Part shown: piece by piece, positions 7,401-16,800 of the stretch
Position numbering within the stretch: the stretch's first letter is position 1
Layout of the letters: each line of letters starts with the position of its first letter
NCBI GenBank assembly: GCA_009781755.1
Contig: WQVD01000015.1
Location: forward strand, 1-62,382
DNA from: Defluviitaleaceae bacterium
GTDB lineage: Bacteria > Bacillota > Clostridia > Lachnospirales > WQUN01
Direction of reading: 5' to 3'
Length of the DNA stretch: 62,382 nt
Translations under genes and position numbers: made by a program
The notes under the pieces: model-generated
Database searches by the model: none
Told to the model about the DNA's origin: nothing
What the model saw: only the letters and a program-made list of their open reading frames with translations

Positions 7401-8722
7401 ATAACGGAAACTTCAACCGATATGCCGTACAATCAAACATTAATATGGCCGGGTCTACTATTGACAGACATAACCCCGTTGCCATGCGCATGTGGCAGAA
7501 CGTAACTTTCCATCACGGTACCCGCTCCGATGCAACCAATATCCCCTCGGGCATATTTGGCGCGGCAATCGGGTCAACCTTTACCATTCCCACGAATGTT
7601 CCCGAATCACCGGGGTACACCTTCCAAGGTTGGTCACGCAATAATGTATATGACCCCGGCGATACCTTTACTATGCCGGCAAATAATGTAGTGTTCACCG
7701 CCATTTGGGAACGTTATGCGCCGGATGAATTTGATATCACATACACTTTCACCGGTGATGTGCCCCCCAACGTAACCACACCTGCCGCCCGCCCGGACAT
7801 TGAAGAAGGAACGACAGGATTGTCGGCCACGGCAGTAAACCCCGCATCTGTACCGGGAGAGTTCAATGGTGTTGAAGGTACGTTCACTTTCGGTGGTTGG
7901 ACAACGCAGGATGTAACCTTAGCCGGCAACGGTACCTTCACCATGCCCGGCAACGATGTAGAATTTACAGGCCATTGGACATTTACACCCACCACGCAAT
8001 CAGAAACCACACCATCAGAAACCACGCCATCAGAAACCACGCCGTCGGAAACTACGCCATCAGAAACCACGCCGTCGGAAACTACGCCATCCGAGACCAC
8101 GCCATCAGAAACCACAGCGTCAGAAACAACGTCATCGGAAACAACAGCCGCCGAAACCACAGCATCAGAAACTACGGCATCAAACACGACAGCGGCAACC
8201 GCTACAACAACGCCAACAACCGGCACAATAACCGGTACAACGCCACCAGGCACAACGACAACATCAACAACCGGCACAACCCCCAGTACAACCGTGCCAA
8301 GCACAACCGTGGCAACCGGCACAACCCCCAATACAACCGTGCCAAGCACAACCGCGGCAACCGGCACCACCCCCGGTCAAGTTCCGCATATACCCACTGT
8401 GCCGCCGCCAACTGTTAACCAAAATCATGAATTAATACCCAACGAAAACGGATACATTGAAGTGGATCAAAACGGCACACCCCTGGGACAATGGACATGG
8501 GACGATACCACCGCAAGTTGGGTCTTCCATGAAACAAATCCGATAGCGGTAGGCTTCATGCCGCAAACGGGTGTTGATAACAACCGCGCGATTTTCAATA
8601 TATTAATGTACAGCACGACACTTATCGTAGGTGTTGCGGTGCTTTGGTTTGTTATCCATGCTGTATATAAAAGAAAGCAAGAAAAAGCGAGCCGACATGG
8701 CGAAGCAGATGATTTGATGTAA
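4412..8722 (+). CDS. Giant MPQTG-anchored surface protein 1
   Basis: 1436 residues. The ATG at 4412 has AAAGGAG at 4397-4403; an in-frame ATG at 4385 lacks a site. A signal peptide covers about residues 1-35 (basic MKKR, then ALVLVFILLASTV). About 990 residues of beta-rich sequence without a recognised domain follow. Two InlB/Listeria-Bacteroides-type repeats lie near 1030-1190, with hallmarks GYTFQGWSRNNVYDPGDTF and FGGWTT...FTMP. Next come a Thr/Ser/Pro linker with tandem SETTP units and a terminal segment with PLGQWTWDDTTASW. The C-terminus is a wall-sorting signal: MPQTG, a hydrophobic helix, then KRKQEK. Sortase should attach it to peptidoglycan, although no sortase gene is in the window. 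It is homologous to 8965-13704 from end to end. A role in adhesion is inference from architecture. Confidence 0.9.
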   Translation: MNRKVKTGMKKRIALVLVFILLASTVNQLAFGAVDEHSRVGYINESSGASSPAAIGIMPLDGDTFTATIEGFGNMTDFTLPGQTFSAYLVESRIEAQALTLTIPINDASTNRTITIELANGLGLFSAPGMVGSRNSPHSQPVRPDDWSFNINTLESQFEDIIIGATWTPNDPIVQSISGNTYQPLGGTLVYTVDPNATGVVLTLPLNVISDWAFLLKAHDIASNSRFHPNAISVTLEEDGDVSYSATLARYYLEGRVSYTMQSIYNNVQLPHVQGDEWYTYYNFWAVGTSDTGGSISAGTRMGQLLHETMEFVFHIPKALSAWDDLGVRLAPDETILTEDMFEYEVDAITNATYNILTLRFIQADFSLMHSGRRIAIFGIVPDDTEPGLYTINRPGVGSNFFSVAEGVNPTSTRHNSQQHIRILLPHVNRLNIRNAPGLTISGRFPAAPLSPLGGFRMNNEFNDVLTNQAVWMSFPSEDIGVRGFVLPAGHEGIQNIRAVTSAGNVINLPGPIAITQPASADTSLFPLVNIDLYGMGELASDEFIIEFYYELAGEVPVGAGYAANASLVGNPIASLNFMYLGTFRNPNGVPDDTFITSHAVAGQIDPSNPQGIDEDLRTHTTIHVRAVDTQYFLFISTPGSGSTALAGASLVTNEPGRDVRITFNRHNHSSSNRVQAWSAQGFYIYLRAPIGQLTIDRNSIRATHAGQTFRESNNTLVIDELIDSTGSLVYRLSLPTATLGWYNNHVTQFPSIGVYFNIAALPTAHSATHHVNEIMFISTMDADINVHYATNLGRVLCADTFFFGDHRTMAGMTVGTTHLNHNPILVTASATLSTHGEIRTLDTNNMPSTAWQSYNWQTGSSVINLAPEEAIQHRLLFVNNSGVSVNDFVSLLPIPKSGGVLTGMNPTSNLQREAFGFSLNLTDPVSVPAGFAVHYATVHTMDEDYVGFVPWASISDPSEIRMVRITSTLPIPDGEEGEFLLNLAPLSVEDVAAAEYNGNFNRYAVQSNINMAGSTIDRHNPVAMRMWQNVTFHHGTRSDATNIPSGIFGAAIGSTFTIPTNVPESPGYTFQGWSRNNVYDPGDTFTMPANNVVFTAIWERYAPDEFDITYTFTGDVPPNVTTPAARPDIEEGTTGLSATAVNPASVPGEFNGVEGTFTFGGWTTQDVTLAGNGTFTMPGNDVEFTGHWTFTPTTQSETTPSETTPSETTPSETTPSETTPSETTPSETTPSETTASETTSSETTAAETTASETTASNTTAATATTTPTTGTITGTTPPGTTTTSTTGTTPSTTVPSTTVATGTTPNTTVPSTTAATGTTPGQVPHIPTVPPPTVNQNHELIPNENGYIEVDQNGTPLGQWTWDDTTASWVFHETNPIAVGFMPQTGVDNNRAIFNILMYSTTLIVGVAVLWFVIHAVYKRKQEKASRHGEADDLM
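8000..8193 (+). repeat. Tandem 15-base repeat encoding SETTP
   Basis: About a dozen near-identical 15-base units (TCAGAAACCACGCCA and variants) encode a Ser-Glu-Thr-Thr-Pro/Ala linker in surface protein 1. Third-position changes are spread among units, so it is an old or repaired array. Such arrays change length by slippage and set the distance between head domain and cell wall. Confidence 0.9.
8273..8362 (+). repeat. Two tandem 45-base repeats in the linker of surface protein 1
   Basis: Two 45-base units, 8273-8317 and 8318-8362, each encode GTTP(S/N)TTVPSTT(V/A)AT. They are followed by the start of a third unit. Only a few bases differ. Confidence 0.85.
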
Positions 8723-8753
8723 GAATCCGTAATTCGAGTCACGATAATGCAAC

Positions 8754-8797
8754 AAAAACGAGCGTCTGCTTCATTATTAGCAGACGCTCGTTTTTTT
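8754..8797 (+). terminator. Rho-independent terminator after surface protein 1
   Basis: A perfect 12-bp stem CGAGCGTCTGCT / AGCAGACGCTCG with an 8-base loop and a T7 run. It ends three bases before the regulatory palindrome of the next gene. Confidence 0.92.
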
Positions 8798-8800
8798 AAG

Positions 8801-8850
8801 GTTAACAATTGTTAACCTTAAAGCATGGCATGTCTGTTTTGGGGTACAAT
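8801..8850 (+). promoter_or_regulatory. Surface-gene regulatory element, copy 2 (perfect GTTAACAATTGTTAAC palindrome plus GGGGTACA)
   Basis: A perfect 16-base palindrome (8801-8816) is followed after 24 bases by GGGGTACAAT (8841-8850), matching copy 1 in order and spacing. TACAAT could be the -10 box. The same palindrome, unaltered, is at 60064-60079. Confidence 0.65.
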
Positions 8851-8964
8851 ATTTTTGTTTAAAAAAATATTTTCTAAAGACTGTAAGGATTTCTATTAAA
8901 TGACCCTATATATGTGGGAAGCATACAAATTCACGATATTAAAACAAGAAACGGAGCGATGGGT

Positions 8965-11900
8965 ATGAACAAGCAAGGTAGGATGGGTGTTAAAAGGAGA
9001 GTTGCTTTGGTGCTGGCATTTATTTTACTGGCGTCAACAGTGAGCCAGTTTGCATTTGGTGCCGAGGGTGAGCAAAGCGGAGCAACGTACATAAGCGAAA
9101 GTGGTGATGTATCATCACCGGCGGCAATAAACGTCACCGGAGGAGATGCCGTTGCTGACCTATCACCCCTTGAAGGCGTTGTCTTCGGTGCGACGCTTGA
9201 AGGATTTGGCCAAACGGTGGACTTAACCCAACCCGGCGCTACATTCAGCGGGCCATTGCTGGGTTCATTCAGGGAGCCACAGTTATTAACCGTTACTGCC
9301 GAATTTACCGAAGGCAGCACCGACCGACGTATCGAAATCGAGTTAGCCAATGGTATGGGTTTATGGCTTGCGCCGGGCATGGTGTATGCCACCTCGGCAC
9401 GTAATAATTGGAACTTTGTGTCGAGTAATTTGGTGGGCGGCCACTTAGAAGATGTAATCGACGATGCACGTTTTGTACAAGCCCCTTTGTTTGAACAACG
9501 GCGCGACATAGAAGGCGTTGATACGTTAATTAATTCCCATCAACCCCGCGCAGGCACGCTTATTTATTATATTAATGAAGATGTTACGTCAGTAACCATT
9601 CATTTATATGTAATGACGGATACCGCATTCATATTAAAATCGTCATGTGCAACATCCAATTCTCGATTCCACGAAGATGCAATCATTTTCCGCGCAATAG
9701 AAAATAATGCTGTGATTGATAGTGCAGTTTTGGAAAAATATATTTTAACGGGAGATTTGAGCTTTAGAGTAGCCAGAACAAATGTAGCCCCTAGGTTAAT
9801 TACCCGTGGCCCCGGCGAATCATGGGTAAGCGAATTTAATGTAGAAGCTGAGGCCTTTGGCGTAACAAGTGGCGGAATTGCCAATGTATTAATAGATGAA
9901 GTAACTATTGTGTTCCCTGTACCAAAAATGCTAACCGGTGCCGCAGATTTAGGTGTGCGGATTTCTTCGCACGGTTTAACTAACAACCAATTGACCGAAC
10001 ACATGTTTAATTACACCATAAACAGCACCGACGATCCATATAATCATTTGGTAACCGTTGTTTTTACACAAGCCAGATTAACAAGCACCAGCATTTTGGA
10101 ATTGTTTGGCATAATACCGAATGATGCTGTTCCGGGTATTTATATTTCATCACCCTTGGCAGCAACGGGCACAATTACACCCATAAGTGAAGGCACCCAC
10201 GTTACAACCGGGGTTAGGTCACTGCTGGGTATGCATGAAATCCGGGTGCCTTATCCAAGGATTAACCGCTTGTATGTACGCCCCATGACGGGAGGAAATT
10301 TGTTTTCAGGCCGTCCGGGCGTCACACCTATTGCCCCCTTAGGTGGTTTTTTATTCCAAAATGAATTTTTAGAACCATTGTATGACCAATCCGTGCGCAT
10401 TACCTTCCCCGAAGAAACGCAAGCGCTTATTGGCGTGCGTGCATTTCGTCTGGTAGCTGGTGAAGACGGCATTGCCAACATCCGCGCAGTCACATCCCAC
10501 GGAAGAATTCTAGAGCGCTCCGGCCCATTTGCACGGCAAGGTACCATGGATCAATTCCCATGGGTATCGATTAACTTTTACGACGTGCCGTACCCTGCGG
10601 GGTTGGCATCCGATGAATTTATCGTTGAGTTGTATTATGAGATGGCAGGCGACGTGCCTGTGAGTGCGGGTTGGCGTCCCGTAATCAATCATTGGATAGA
10701 CCCCTTCGGCTTCACCAATATGTTTTATGCCGGTGTTATACACAATCAAATACCCGGTGGCACCCGGATTTATGCACATGCTACAGTAGGTCAATGGTGC
10801 CGTGACACCGAAGATGGCTTCCATCCCACTAACCGCATGACTTCCCACAATGTAATGATTGCATCCGATGTTGCTGCGATAATATTTTATACTATGCACT
10901 TTAACATGGTGAATCAAGCCTCGTTGGGCAGAAACTTGGATGCCGGAGGTGCCGCAAGAAACGTTTCATTTAACGTAAATCTTTCTCGTCATCAACATCA
11001 TATACCGAATGTATCCTCTGCCCAAGGCTTTTATGCTTACTTGCGCTCACCAAACGGGTTGATTAATTTCGACCGCAGTACCATAGAAGTACATTGGAAT
11101 GGCCAGATTTATCGCGAAGGATGCCTTGTTAATCCCTTAATCGTTGAACCCTTCGTGGATACTACGGGTAGCCGTGTGTATCGATTGCAAATGGATTGGC
11201 TGGTATTGGGGCACATGAATGCGGCAATGGCGGGGCTTTTACCCGCAGCTACTGTGCGTGCTAATATATATGCATTGCCTTACGCCCTGCCCGGCACGGT
11301 TGCACCACGTGATTTGTTTTTTACCAATATCATTCAAGATGATATTGAAGTGCGAACCGGAGGTTCGGCTGCTGCACAGTCAAGAAGATTAGATGAAAAT
11401 TTCCATATTCCAAATTGCAACCGTGCCGCAAACGGAATGTTGGTAGGCGCACCGATAGCAAATCAAGAAAGCATACGGATCAACGCAAACGCAACATTAT
11501 TAACCGGCACGCATGTACGTGTCGTACCGCCAAGCGCTGCTTTGGCATCCGATGCCGGATGGATTTCTTACAATTGGACATCGGGACTGGCAACATTGAA
11601 TATCGAACCCTACAGCAACGTGCAGTACCGACTCACTTATCACAATAATACATCCCTGTCGGTGGGTAGCTTTGCAACGCTCATGGCCATTCCCAAAGCT
11701 GGCGAAGAAATGCCCGGTATGGCAGCAAGCAGTGTTTTGCAACGCGAGCCTTTCGGCTTTAGTCTTAGCTTGATGACGCCGCTGGTTGTGTCGTCTGATT
11801 TCGAAGTCCATTACTCGGTTCTTTATACCACCGATGAAAATGATGCCTCCTTTGCGGATTGGGCAAGTATTGCCGACCCTGCCGATATTCGCATGGTGCG

Positions 11901-13704
11901 TATCCGCAGTGCCGCCGGTTCGAATATCCCTGCCGGGGATTACGGCGAATTTATCCTAGACTTAGCCGTACCCACGATTGCAGAGGCCTTGGAAGCCGGT
12001 TATATCGGCGCGATGAATCGTTACGGAACACGTATACACGCATTGGTGCTGGGCACCGGCATCTTGCGCCATACCCCTGTTGCCATGCGCATGTGGCAGA
12101 CGGTTGCATTCCATTACGGTACCCGCGCAGATGCAACGCTCATCCCCGATATGATGCATGTACCGGCCGAGCGTATTGTGGACATCCCTACTGCCGTGCC
12201 ACTATCTGACGGATATACGTTTTTGGGTTGGTCACGCAATGATATGTACAACCCCGGCGATTCCTTTGTCATGCCGACAAGCAACGTAACCTTTACAGCC
12301 ATGTGGCAACGTAACGCACCGGATGAGTTTGACATCACATATACATTCACCGGAGATGTACCCCCGAACGTAACCACCCCCGCCCCACAAACGAACATTC
12401 CGGAAGGCGCGACAGGACAGTCGGCCACGCCAATAAACCCCACGTCCGTACCGGGAGAGCTCGGCGGCGTTGAAGGTAATTTCACTTTTAACGGTTGGAC
12501 TACGGCGGATGTAACCGTGGCCGGCGACGGCACCTTCACCATGCCGGACAGCAACGTGTATTTTACGGGTAGCTGGACATTTATACCCGCTACGCCATCA
12601 GAAACCACGCCATCAGAGACCACGCCATCGGAAACCACGCCATCGGAGACCACGCCATCGGAAACCACTCCATCAGAAACCACGCCATCCGAGACCACTG
12701 CATCCGAAACCACAACGTCGGAAACCACGCCATCGGAAACCACAACAACCGAAACCACTTCATCGCAAACAACAACCACAACAACCGGTACAGGTACAAC
12801 GCCCGGCACTATGACGCAACCCACCACATCACAACCCACTACGCCACAGCCCACCACCACATCGCAGTCTACCGAACCTCCATTAATCAAGATACCCAGC
12901 GCCATGAATGTTGCCGTAGGCGAATATATCAGCTGGACGTTAATAGGCATTCACAACCGCACGGGCACATATGTACCTGACTTTACCATCGTGGACACAC
13001 CCGGTTTGGGGCTCAACTTTGTATCGGGTAGCCTTCCGGCGTTTTACAACGGTGCCGGTATCACTTTCGATGTGCGCTACCGCGTGGCGGGAAGCAGCGA
13101 ATGGCAAACATTTGCTACCGGCGTGCCGGCTTCAGCACCCTTTACCTTCACGCTGCCGCAGCCGGGTAACTTGCACTATACCGATATTCGCTTCGACTTT
13201 GGTACGGTACCGGCAGACTTCGCCCGCGGCGATGAAATCGTGTTGACCTTTATCGTGGACGGCAACGCGCCCAACAACGAATTAATTAACCATTTTGTTG
13301 TGTTCCACGGCAATTATTCCACGCCGGGTCAGGTTCCTTATGTGCCTGTCGTTAGGCCGCCAGTAACCACCACGCCCACATATACTGCATCCACATCTGC
13401 GGTGGTGACACACACCGCACCGCCTACGGTCAACGACAACCACGCATTGGTGCCCCATGGCAACGGATATTTCGAAGTCGATGGTGAAGGGCTACCTCTA
13501 GGACAGTGGACATGGGACGAAGCCGAAATTAGCTGGATTTTTGATGAAGTTGATCCGATAGCGGTAGGATTCATGCCGCAAACCGGCGTCGATGGCAACC
13601 GTACCATTTTTAATATAATCAAATACAGCGCGCTATTTATTGGCGGCCTTGCGGTACTTTGGTTCGTGGTCCATTTCAGGCATAAAAGAGCGCAAGAAAA
13701 ATAA
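8965..13704 (+). CDS. Giant MPQTG-anchored surface protein 2
   Basis: 1579 residues, with the same plan as surface protein 1: signal peptide (RRVALVLAFILLASTV), a long beta-rich head, two InlB-type repeats (GYTFLGWSRNDMYNPGDSF; FNGWTT), a SETTP linker, and a C-terminal MPQTG signal with hydrophobic helix and KRAQEK tail. It has one addition, a domain of about 150 residues (near 1300-1450) between linker and anchor. That domain resembles DUF11-type repeats of bacterial surface proteins (VGEYISWTLIGIHNRTG..., then GDEIVLTFIVDG). The ATG at 8965 follows ACGGAG at 8951-8956; ATGs at 8914 and 8959 are less well placed. The pair looks like an old tandem duplication, each with its own regulatory element and terminator. 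Confidence 0.9.
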   Translation: MNKQGRMGVKRRVALVLAFILLASTVSQFAFGAEGEQSGATYISESGDVSSPAAINVTGGDAVADLSPLEGVVFGATLEGFGQTVDLTQPGATFSGPLLGSFREPQLLTVTAEFTEGSTDRRIEIELANGMGLWLAPGMVYATSARNNWNFVSSNLVGGHLEDVIDDARFVQAPLFEQRRDIEGVDTLINSHQPRAGTLIYYINEDVTSVTIHLYVMTDTAFILKSSCATSNSRFHEDAIIFRAIENNAVIDSAVLEKYILTGDLSFRVARTNVAPRLITRGPGESWVSEFNVEAEAFGVTSGGIANVLIDEVTIVFPVPKMLTGAADLGVRISSHGLTNNQLTEHMFNYTINSTDDPYNHLVTVVFTQARLTSTSILELFGIIPNDAVPGIYISSPLAATGTITPISEGTHVTTGVRSLLGMHEIRVPYPRINRLYVRPMTGGNLFSGRPGVTPIAPLGGFLFQNEFLEPLYDQSVRITFPEETQALIGVRAFRLVAGEDGIANIRAVTSHGRILERSGPFARQGTMDQFPWVSINFYDVPYPAGLASDEFIVELYYEMAGDVPVSAGWRPVINHWIDPFGFTNMFYAGVIHNQIPGGTRIYAHATVGQWCRDTEDGFHPTNRMTSHNVMIASDVAAIIFYTMHFNMVNQASLGRNLDAGGAARNVSFNVNLSRHQHHIPNVSSAQGFYAYLRSPNGLINFDRSTIEVHWNGQIYREGCLVNPLIVEPFVDTTGSRVYRLQMDWLVLGHMNAAMAGLLPAATVRANIYALPYALPGTVAPRDLFFTNIIQDDIEVRTGGSAAAQSRRLDENFHIPNCNRAANGMLVGAPIANQESIRINANATLLTGTHVRVVPPSAALASDAGWISYNWTSGLATLNIEPYSNVQYRLTYHNNTSLSVGSFATLMAIPKAGEEMPGMAASSVLQREPFGFSLSLMTPLVVSSDFEVHYSVLYTTDENDASFADWASIADPADIRMVRIRSAAGSNIPAGDYGEFILDLAVPTIAEALEAGYIGAMNRYGTRIHALVLGTGILRHTPVAMRMWQTVAFHYGTRADATLIPDMMHVPAERIVDIPTAVPLSDGYTFLGWSRNDMYNPGDSFVMPTSNVTFTAMWQRNAPDEFDITYTFTGDVPPNVTTPAPQTNIPEGATGQSATPINPTSVPGELGGVEGNFTFNGWTTADVTVAGDGTFTMPDSNVYFTGSWTFIPATPSETTPSETTPSETTPSETTPSETTPSETTPSETTASETTTSETTPSETTTTETTSSQTTTTTTGTGTTPGTMTQPTTSQPTTPQPTTTSQSTEPPLIKIPSAMNVAVGEYISWTLIGIHNRTGTYVPDFTIVDTPGLGLNFVSGSLPAFYNGAGITFDVRYRVAGSSEWQTFATGVPASAPFTFTLPQPGNLHYTDIRFDFGTVPADFARGDEIVLTFIVDGNAPNNELINHFVVFHGNYSTPGQVPYVPVVRPPVTTTPTYTASTSAVVTHTAPPTVNDNHALVPHGNGYFEVDGEGLPLGQWTWDEAEISWIFDEVDPIAVGFMPQTGVDGNRTIFNIIKYSALFIGGLAVLWFVVHFRHKRAQEK
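12598..12771 (+). repeat. Tandem 15-base SETTP repeat in surface protein 2
   Basis: Roughly eleven 15-base units of the TC(A/G)GAAACCACGCCA type encode (S/T)ETT(P/A/S) at the same place in the protein as in surface protein 1. Unit number differs between the two genes. Confidence 0.9.
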
Positions 13705-13718
13705 CAACAATTAAACGA

Positions 13719-13761
13719 AAAACCCAGTTTGTCACGCACCGTGACAGACTGGTTTTTTTTG
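13719..13761 (+). terminator. Terminator after surface protein 2, built on a copy of the 27-bp dispersed palindrome
   Basis: Stem AACCCAGT...GACTGGTT with inner arms GTCAC/GTGAC and a T8 run. The core 13724-13750 belongs to the dispersed palindrome family (consensus CAGT..GT.ACGC, then GT.AC..ACTG). Confidence 0.8.
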
Positions 13762-13860
13762 TGTTATTCTCCGCGCGATGCATCGTGGGTGGAGGGAACC
13801 TTGAGTATTTATAAGCGTTAATAACAATGCAGCCGTTGAAAGCGCAGGAGGTGCATGTTG

Positions 13861-16800
13861 ATGTGTAAATGGAATCGCAAGATGATCATGGCATTGGGTG
13901 TAGCAGTGGCGGTATTGGTTGCGAGTGCGACGGTTTTTATTATATGGCGCGTGGGGTCGAGCGGGGGATACATAGCAAAACAAAGCGTGCCGTCGGATGG
14001 CGGTGCGTCAAATATTGCAACCGGAGCGAATGGACTCGACGGCACGGCCGGGTCGGGCGAAGCAAATGAAACGGCCGGGCCGGGCGATGCGGGAATATCG
14101 CTGGCTTTCGCGCCCGGTGCGTTGGGGAATATTCGGATTGAACCGGTGGATGGCAGCGCATGGGGCGTGGAGTTGCAATCGGCGTTTATGATTTCGTCCG
14201 ATGCGGGCGTGTTGACGGAAGCGCATTTACTTGCGTATTTGACGGTTTATAGTGGAGAGGAATTTACTTTGCGCAGCGATGATGGCGGCGCTTTTTTATT
14301 GGAGTTGGCGCAGCCGCTGGCGTACAATCGATTGATTCGGTTTGTGTATGCGCCTACGGGATATGCGCCTGCGTCGGTGGTTTTTCAAACAGTGGATACG
14401 TTTGGGGTGGTGGGTACAACACCTGCGGATCGTATGTTTGAAGCGCCTGTGGGCACGGGCATAGAAATTGAATTTAACCGCGCATTGGCGGGTAATTTTG
14501 CAGATTTCTTTGAAATCAATCCCGCGGTGGAAGGGCAGTTTTTGCAACGGGGCGATACGCATATTTTCGCGCCGTCGCAGCCATTGGAATGGGGCGTGCA
14601 ATACACCGTAACGGTACGGCAGGGCGTACAAAGCGTGCTGGGCGAAGTGTTGCCGCAAGATTTTGAATTTATATTCCGAACGAGGTGGCTCAATGCGGCC
14701 GAAGCGCCATTTTCGTTGATGTGGGATACGGAGCAGGAAACATTTTTGCCTTGGCATGAGGTGTTTATTGCGCTGCGCGGAGTGGAGCGCACGCTTTTGG
14801 ATAGCGATTTTGTTGTAACGTTGTATGACATGTACACGGCGGAAAATTATTTGGCTTTTGTGCCCGGTGGTGATTTGGGAACGAAGATTGCTACGTTTGA
14901 ATTGGCCGTGACGGAAATTCCCGTAAGCGAATGGCACAGCTTTTTCTATTTATTTTTGGGCGAAACGCTGCCCGAAGGATTTTATGTGGTGGTGGTGGAA
15001 TCGACTTGTGGGAATACGGAGCACAGGGAATATAAGCGCATTCAGGTGAGTGCGTTGTCGGTGTATACGTTGTTTTTGCAAGGGGAGGCCTTGGTGTGGG
15101 TGCATGATGCCTCCACGGGGTTGCCCGCCGCGGGGGCACAGGTTTCCATCGGAGGGGAACGTACCGTTGCCGATGATGAAGGCATCGCCATTATTGCTAC
15201 GGTGCAGGACAATAACGCGCCCATTCACATTGTATATGGCAGTCATATGCCTTTTGTGTACACGCACCGCACGTATGCTCCGCGGCCATTGATGCCGGCA
15301 GATCGTTTCTTGGTTTATATGTATACCGACCGCCCCATGTATCGGCCACAGGACATGATTGACGTGTTTGGCATTATCTTGCCGCGGTACGGTCATGCGC
15401 ACTGCGCAGACGATGTCTTTACCCTGCACATCGGCGATATGATTGAACAGGTGATAACGCTGGACGCGATGCATTATTTTGCGGTGCGCGTTCCGGTGAC
15501 AGGGCTGTTTGGGTGGCCGCACGCGGAGGTGCGCGTCAACGGCGAGCCGTTGATGTCAGCGTGGTTTCAAGTTTTTGATTATGTAAATCATCGATTTGTG
15601 TTTGACGGCAGCTTGAATGGCATGGTCTTTGAAGAGGGGGATACGGTACACGCGGATATTGAACTTGCTAACTTCGCGGGGATGCCGATGGAGGGCATTG
15701 TTTTGCAAGTGGGTAATATACAACGGACGACCGATGCACACGGGCACGCAGAATTTGAACGAGTGCTACGAATGTGGGAGGTAACTAATTGGGTGCCGGA
15801 ATGGAACACATTTATGATCCATACGAGTGGGGAGCAAGCATGGCAAGGTTTTGAAATGCCTTTCATTACAATGTCGCGCGATATCATGATGGAGTCAACA
15901 TGGCGAGGCAACCGATTGGAATTGCGCACTTATGAAATCCTGCCCGATGCCCTGCGCGCGTACACAGGGGTACTGCGGCAATGGGATGAGATTAGTGCAG
16001 ATATCTTTCGCGGTGCGCCCGTGGCGGTGGATTACACCATTGAAATCACGCGGTGGGTAACTACCCGCACATTACGCAGCGAGCACTACGACCATATTAA
16101 CCGCCGAATGGTGCGCACTTACAATCACAATACCGTCGGCGAGTCGTACCGCACGCTTACAGGAACGACTACCAACGGCCGCGCCACCATCAATAATTTT
16201 CCCGTTTCCGATGACCCGCTGATTCGATTTTCTGCCGTGGTGCGGTACAACGACCGCCAAGGACGCACAACGCAAGTGCATGTAGGGAATCAGCACCCGC
16301 ATTACCATACCCCGATAAACAGCACCATACGGCGGTTTCATTTTGATGCGCCGCATTGGCGCTTGCGCGTAGATGAAACCATGCGCGTATCGCTTACCGA
16401 AGGCAATCGCTGGTTTGGTTGGAATGGCTGGGTGGGCGAAGTCACCCCCGTAACCGGCGGGCGGGCGTTGGCCGTGTTAGTGCGCGACGGTATTCTTTCC
16501 ACTTCGGTAGGGACAGCAAGCGGCGTGGATGTGACGTTTACAGAAGCGGGTATTAGCCATGCGTTTTTGTTGGGCGCGTATTTTGACGGACAACGAATTT
16601 TCCCGATTTCGCAGTTAACGATTCAATACGATTATATGGAACGTGCCTTGGACATCGAATTAACAGCTTGCAAAGCAATTTACCGCCCCGGTGATGAAGT
16701 GACGTTAACCATCCGTAGCGCACCCGATGCCGCTGTGGTGATTAGCGTAGTGGATGAATCTGCATTTCAAGGACACCTGTATGAAGTTGAGATTTTGCAA

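Noticed and set aside
8000-8193. Short regular repeats as a CRISPR array
   Set aside because: Units are 15 bases with no spacers, stay in frame, and encode a SETTP linker within a long gene.
7714-8370. Reverse-strand open frame rich in SDGVV repeats
   Set aside because: It is the mirror of the SETTP repeat array; it has no ribosome site and no family.
12114-12950. Reverse-strand open frame of 278 codons across the second SETTP array
   Set aside because: Same artefact of a repeat lacking stop codons on the other strand; it lies inside a well-supported gene.
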